Below, one piece after another: positions 14,980 through 18,035 of a stretch of DNA of 18,035 nt (position 1 is the stretch's first letter; each line of letters starts with the position of its first letter). Source of the DNA: Gammaproteobacteria bacterium UBA6968 (lineage in GTDB: Bacteria; Pseudomonadota; Gammaproteobacteria; Pseudomonadales; Azotimanducaceae); contig DJYW01000053.1 of NCBI GenBank assembly GCA_002450255.1, positions 1 to 18,035 of the forward strand, written 5' to 3'. A model generated the notes under the pieces. That model did not search any database and was not told the origin of the DNA. It saw only the letters and a list, made by a program, of their open reading frames with translations. The position numbers and the translations under genes were made by a program.

Positions 14980-15902
14980 GAGTCATCCCCCAGCGCCCGA
15001 CGAATAAGCGCTTCTTTTACAGCGGTGTTAACGGTAGCTACAGAGCTGAGCGACTCGACGTAAGTGTCCTCGTCATAATAAGCATCGAATTTGTCTAGCG
15101 GCTTGCCAGCATAACCTCTAAGTTGCAGCGATTGGTTTTGGGTTTTCTTGTGAATATTGTGTATCGACCAACGTATTTGTTTCTTAAGTGGTTCATCGAG
15201 CCGAGGGTTTATCGCTAACGGTGGGTAAGGTATCGGTTTGCTCTTTGCTATGACCTTAAAGTCAGAGGCCTTGTTGGCAGTATTGTTTAGGAATCGCTCA
15301 TAGCTGTCCGCGGAAGCAAAGGCAGCATCGACCACTCCTGCCGCAACCGCTTGAAGGGCGCTGGAATGATTTCCTAGGATGAGGACCTCACTGAGGTCCT
15401 TCGGTGGGTCAATGCCGGCGTTCATTAACATTTTCACTGGCACATTAAAGCTAGAGGTGGAGTTAACGTCGCCAAAAGCAACAGAACTTCCTACCAGATC
15501 GCTGATGGTTTCGATGTTCGAATCGGGGCCAGCCAAGAGCAAGCTAAAGTATTCGGATCGCCCATCACGCACGCCAACCGCTAATAATTCTGCAGCACCA
15601 CGTTTTTTCGCCAACAAATATGATATTGGGCCAAAAAAAGCGACATCGACCTTGCCCGCGGCCATCGCCTCTACCACCGAAATGTAGGATGTGCCAACGG
15701 ATAGTTTGAAAGTTACACCCGTGTCTTTCGCTACCGCATCAAATAGCGGTTGAAAGTCGGCTATAGCTCCGTCGCTGGTACCGCCGTCAGTCGGCACAAC
15801 CATGACGGTGAGATTCACAGCATCGGAGTTCTGGGGGGAGCAGGAAGCTAGCAATACAGGAATCACTAAAAAAAAAGCCGTTACTGCAAAGAGCTTGCTC
15901 AC
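14976..15902 (-). CDS. phnD: Phosphonate-binding lipoprotein PhnD
   Basis: A 308-residue binding protein that captures phosphonate in the periplasm for PhnCE. It has a lipoprotein signal with lipobox LLASC (modified Cys 21), so it should be membrane-anchored. The family-specific segment SYISVVEAMAAGKVDVAFFGPISYLLA is clear, as are GDVNSTSSFNVPVKML (the phosphonate-binding Ser/Thr loop) and ALQAVAAGVVDAAFAS. Start is GTG at 15902 behind AAGGTAA, first gene of the five-gene phn operon. It could bind phosphite or hypophosphite instead, as in PtxB/HtxB-type relatives, but the downstream phnY and phnZ favour a phosphonate. Confidence 0.9.
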   Translation of the reverse strand: MSKLFAVTAFFLVIPVLLASCSPQNSDAVNLTVMVVPTDGGTSDGAIADFQPLFDAVAKDTGVTFKLSVGTSYISVVEAMAAGKVDVAFFGPISYLLAKKRGAAELLAVGVRDGRSEYFSLLLAGPDSNIETISDLVGSSVAFGDVNSTSSFNVPVKMLMNAGIDPPKDLSEVLILGNHSSALQAVAAGVVDAAFASADSYERFLNNTANKASDFKVIAKSKPIPYPPLAINPRLDEPLKKQIRWSIHNIHKKTQNQSLQLRGYAGKPLDKFDAYYDEDTYVESLSSVATVNTAVKEALIRRALGDDS

Positions 15903-16138
15903 GCTCGGTTACCTTGTTCGATTTTTATTATTTTGCAAATCATGGTGATCTTGAATCAGAAAAATTACAGGTCTGTTTGCGGTTTGTGTCTGTATGGTAA
16001 AACTAGTGTTTCAGAGTACTAATGTGTTGAAACTTATTTTGTACTTGCCAAGCTTTTAACGATTTCGCAACAGTTGGGAAATAACAATAAAACGCGACGG
16101 ACTTAATCTCGAGCGGCGCTAACAATAGAGAAAACCCG
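15903..16138. promoter_or_regulatory. Divergent promoter region between phnD and phoD
   Basis: These 236 bases separate two divergent phosphorus-related genes and must contain both promoters. PhoB control would be expected for such genes. The best Pho-box-like stretch (CTGTTTG at 15973, then TTGTGTC 11 bases later) matches the E. coli consensus only about half-way, so I cannot call an operator. The region is AT-rich near 15920-15965 and 16027-16095. Confidence 0.4.
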
Positions 16139-17704
16139 ATGCGCCAAGAAAAAAATCGCAAAAAGTTCAGCCGCCGTAAATTTCTTGTCGGCTCCGGCCA
16201 ATTCGTTGCGGCGGGATCGGCTTTACCTGTTTATTCTGCCTCGGGAGCGGGAAATTATTTTTCTTTAGGCGTAGCGTCTGGCGCGCCGCGTCCTGACGGG
16301 GTCATACTTTGGACAAGACTCGCCCCTAACCCGCTGAATGGCGGTGGGATGTCGAATTTACCAGCGCAGGTTCGAGTGCGCGTCTATCAAGATCCTGAGT
16401 TAAGGGCAAAGATAATCGATGACGTTATTACCGCAACCGCCAATGAAGGTCACTCTGTTCACTATCATGCTAAAGGACTGTTCGCCGGTCGAGAATACTG
16501 GTACCAGTTTTCTTTCGATGATGTCGACAGCCCTGTCGGACGCACCAAGACAACGAACCCTAGAGATGATAGAGCAAAAATAGCGTTGGCCTATTGTCAA
16601 AATTACGAATCCGGATTTTTCTCGGCGTACAGAGACCTCGCGAATTGGACGCCTGATTGCGTAATTCATACCGGCGACTACATCTACGAGGGAGCTGCAG
16701 GCGAGTTAGGCGCCAGGATGCGGAGAGTAGCTGAGGACAAACGCCAATTGTTTGAACGTGTCCGCACACATGAGGGTGCTGAAATAACCTCTCTTTGGGA
16801 TTACCGTAATCGTTACGCGCAGTATAAATTGGACAAAGATTTACAAGCTGCGCATGCGGCGGCGCCTTGGATTATGGCTATGGACGATCATGAAGTGGAC
16901 AATAACTGGGCAGGCGCGATACCGCAGGATCCGCAAAAACAAACCCCGCTAGAATTTCGAGTAAGAAAGCTGGCCGCTTTCCGGGCATATTATGAGCACA
17001 TGCCAATTGAGCGACCCCCTGCTTTGCAGGGTACAGACAGCCAGTTGCAAATGTATGGCGCATTTCGTTTTGGGCCAGCTCAAGTTCACCTCTTAGATAC
17101 TCGACAATTCCGAGATGATCAATCATGCGGGGATCGCAGAAAAGTATATTGTGAAGAAACGTTAAACCCTGAAAGATCAATGCTTGGAAAGGCGCAAGAA
17201 ACCTGGCTTTTCGATCGATTAAAAGCGTCTTCCTCCCCTCACAACGTTATTGCGAGCCAAGTATGGTTCACACCATACAAATTTAATGCAGAGGACACAG
17301 AGGCTGTAAGGAACCTTGACAGCTGGGATGGATACCCTGCTGCCAGGTCTCGGTTGTCAAACGTCTTAGCTTCAGGTGTAAACCGTCCACTAGTGTTGTC
17401 AGGAGACTGGCATATTGCTATGGCTTCTACATTGCATGCAGACCCACTCGACAGAAACTCGCCTAGAGTTGGGCACGAACTGGTAGGTAGCTCGATCTCA
17501 TCGGGCTGTCCTTGGTCGTATCAAATGCAGCAAGTTCGCGATCAAAATCGACAGGTACAGTACCTCAATGGTGAACAACGAGGATATTTGCGAACGACAT
17601 TTACTAAAGACGACTGCATAGCTGACTTCAGAATGGTCAAGGATTCTGGTTTACCTGATTCACCGGCCTATACGGACCTCGAAATACGCACAAGCGAAGT
17701 TTGA
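16139..17704 (+). CDS. phoD: Tat-exported PhoD-type alkaline phosphatase/phosphodiesterase
   Basis: A 521-residue extracytoplasmic phosphatase. The N-terminus carries a twin-arginine signal (SRRKFLV at residues 11-17) and a hydrophobic stretch. PhoD-specific motifs follow: GVASGAPRPDGVILWTRLAP, AYCQNYESGFF (C153, the position of the iron-ligand Cys in PhoD), HTGDYIYEG (D180), MDDHEVDNNWAG (D249-E252) and SGDWHIA (421-427). PhoD enzymes use iron and calcium to hydrolyse phosphomonoesters and some phosphodiesters, and release phosphate from organic phosphorus outside the cell. The ATG at 16139 gives the complete Tat signal, and the ribosome binding site (AGAG) is weak. It is divergent from the phn operon, which fits shared phosphate-starvation control (inference). 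An insertion sequence begins 42 bases after the stop. Confidence 0.93.
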   Translation: MRQEKNRKKFSRRKFLVGSGQFVAAGSALPVYSASGAGNYFSLGVASGAPRPDGVILWTRLAPNPLNGGGMSNLPAQVRVRVYQDPELRAKIIDDVITATANEGHSVHYHAKGLFAGREYWYQFSFDDVDSPVGRTKTTNPRDDRAKIALAYCQNYESGFFSAYRDLANWTPDCVIHTGDYIYEGAAGELGARMRRVAEDKRQLFERVRTHEGAEITSLWDYRNRYAQYKLDKDLQAAHAAAPWIMAMDDHEVDNNWAGAIPQDPQKQTPLEFRVRKLAAFRAYYEHMPIERPPALQGTDSQLQMYGAFRFGPAQVHLLDTRQFRDDQSCGDRRKVYCEETLNPERSMLGKAQETWLFDRLKASSSPHNVIASQVWFTPYKFNAEDTEAVRNLDSWDGYPAARSRLSNVLASGVNRPLVLSGDWHIAMASTLHADPLDRNSPRVGHELVGSSISSGCPWSYQMQQVRDQNRQVQYLNGEQRGYLRTTFTKDDCIADFRMVKDSGLPDSPAYTDLEIRTSEV

Positions 17705-17709
17705 GTGCC

Positions 17710-17728
17710 TCGCGGAAACTTGCCGCGA
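17710..17728 (+). terminator. Possible hairpin just after phoD
   Basis: TCGCGG (17710-17715) pairs with CCGCGA (17723-17728) around a 7-base loop, 5 bases after the phoD stop. No T-tract follows before the insertion sequence end at 17746, so it is a weak terminator candidate. Confidence 0.3.
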
Positions 17729-17745
17729 CTAAGCTGCAAATAGAG

Positions 17746-18035
17746 TGAACCGCCCCGGGTTTACCGGAGACTCCAAATCTTAGAGGATTGGAGTGATGAA
17801 CAAATCAAATCGATATTCCCCAGAGGTCAGGGAACGCGCAGTGCGCATGGTGTTGGAGCATGAGAGTGAGTATCCCTCCCGTTGACAGGCAATCTGTTCG
17901 ATAGCAGGCAAGATTGGCTGTTCACCCGATAGCCTGAAAGCATGGCTGCAGCGATCACAAATCGATGCAGGAGAAATCCCTGGCACAACGACAGAAGAAC
18001 ACGAACGCATTAAGGCGCTGGAGAAAGAAAACAGA
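17746..18035 (+). mobile_element. Left part of an IS3-family insertion sequence
   Basis: The sequence from 17746 begins TGAACCGCCCCGGG, a form typical of IS3-family left ends, 50 bases before an orfA-type reading frame. The frame encodes a helix-turn-helix transposase subunit typical of IS3 elements. The element runs beyond the window, so its right end, orfB and target duplication cannot be seen. It lies 42 bases after the phoD stop without disrupting the gene. Confidence 0.8.
17796..18035 (+). pseudogene. IS3-family transposase orfA, interrupted by an in-frame stop and cut by the window edge
   Basis: The frame starts at the ATG at 17796 behind TTGGAG and reads [23 protein letters not shown], the usual start of IS3 orfA proteins. 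Codon 30 is TGA (17883-17885) where relatives usually have Trp in the SRWQAI segment; the frame then continues cleanly as QAICSIAGKIGCSPDSLKAWLQ and on to the coiled-coil start ALEKENR at the edge. A single TGG-to-TGA change explains it, so the element is probably defective unless the stop is read through. OrfA binds the insertion-sequence ends and is normally completed by frameshifting into orfB. Confidence 0.78.

Noticed and set aside
15973..15990. Possible Pho box (CTGTTTG then TTGTGTC at an 11-base period) between phnD and phoD
   Set aside because: Only about half the positions match the E. coli consensus, so chance is likely. A motif search over several phosphate-regulated promoters of the same genome would decide.
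1..18035. CRISPR arrays, tRNA or rRNA genes, defence systems, prophage genes
   Set aside because: No regularly spaced direct repeats, no tRNA-like cloverleaf or rRNA segments, and no phage or defence families were seen in the reading frames.

Overview
The window looks like a chromosomal segment from a Gram-negative bacterium. Supporting signs are a TonB-dependent outer-membrane receptor, Sec, lipoprotein and Tat signal peptides, periplasmic binding proteins and close, often overlapping operon spacing. Gene content and moderate base composition suit an aquatic, probably marine, proteobacterium (gammaproteobacterial is my guess), but nothing here fixes the taxon.

Left part (1-6510). The first kilobase holds only the tail of a possible gene (1-90), a decayed small gene or set of ORF fragments (231-775), and an empty stretch. 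From 1079 to 6510 runs a complete, tightly coupled peptide-type ABC importer operon in the order permease, permease, binding protein, ATPase, ATPase (dppB-C-A-D-F-like). A short-chain dehydrogenase closely resembling type-2 3-hydroxyacyl-CoA dehydrogenase (HSD17B10-like) lies convergently at 6733-7500.

Right part (7900-17704) is the main interest: a phosphorus-scavenging island. A TonB-dependent receptor (7900-10542) is followed, across a strong intrinsic terminator, by a secreted PHP-domain phosphoesterase (10593-11759). On the opposite strand and converging on them is a five-gene operon, phnD-phnC-phnE-phnY-phnZ (15902 down to 11847). It encodes a phosphonate ABC importer plus the two-enzyme oxidative C-P cleavage pathway: a PhyH-type 2-oxoglutarate/Fe(II) dioxygenase and a diiron HD-domain oxygenase. 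Divergent from phnD is a Tat-exported PhoD-type alkaline phosphatase/phosphodiesterase (16139-17704).

A coherent reading is that organic phosphorus esters enter the periplasm through the receptor and are trimmed by the PHP enzyme and PhoD. Free phosphonate is then imported by PhnCDE, hydroxylated by PhnY and split by PhnZ to yield phosphate. The individual families are known. The combination of a receptor and a periplasmic diesterase with PhnYZ suggests a system for esterified phosphonates or phosphodiesters, which is inference.

Right edge (17746-18035). The left end of an IS3-family insertion sequence begins 42 bp after phoD. Its orfA carries an in-frame TGA at codon 30, and the element runs off the window.
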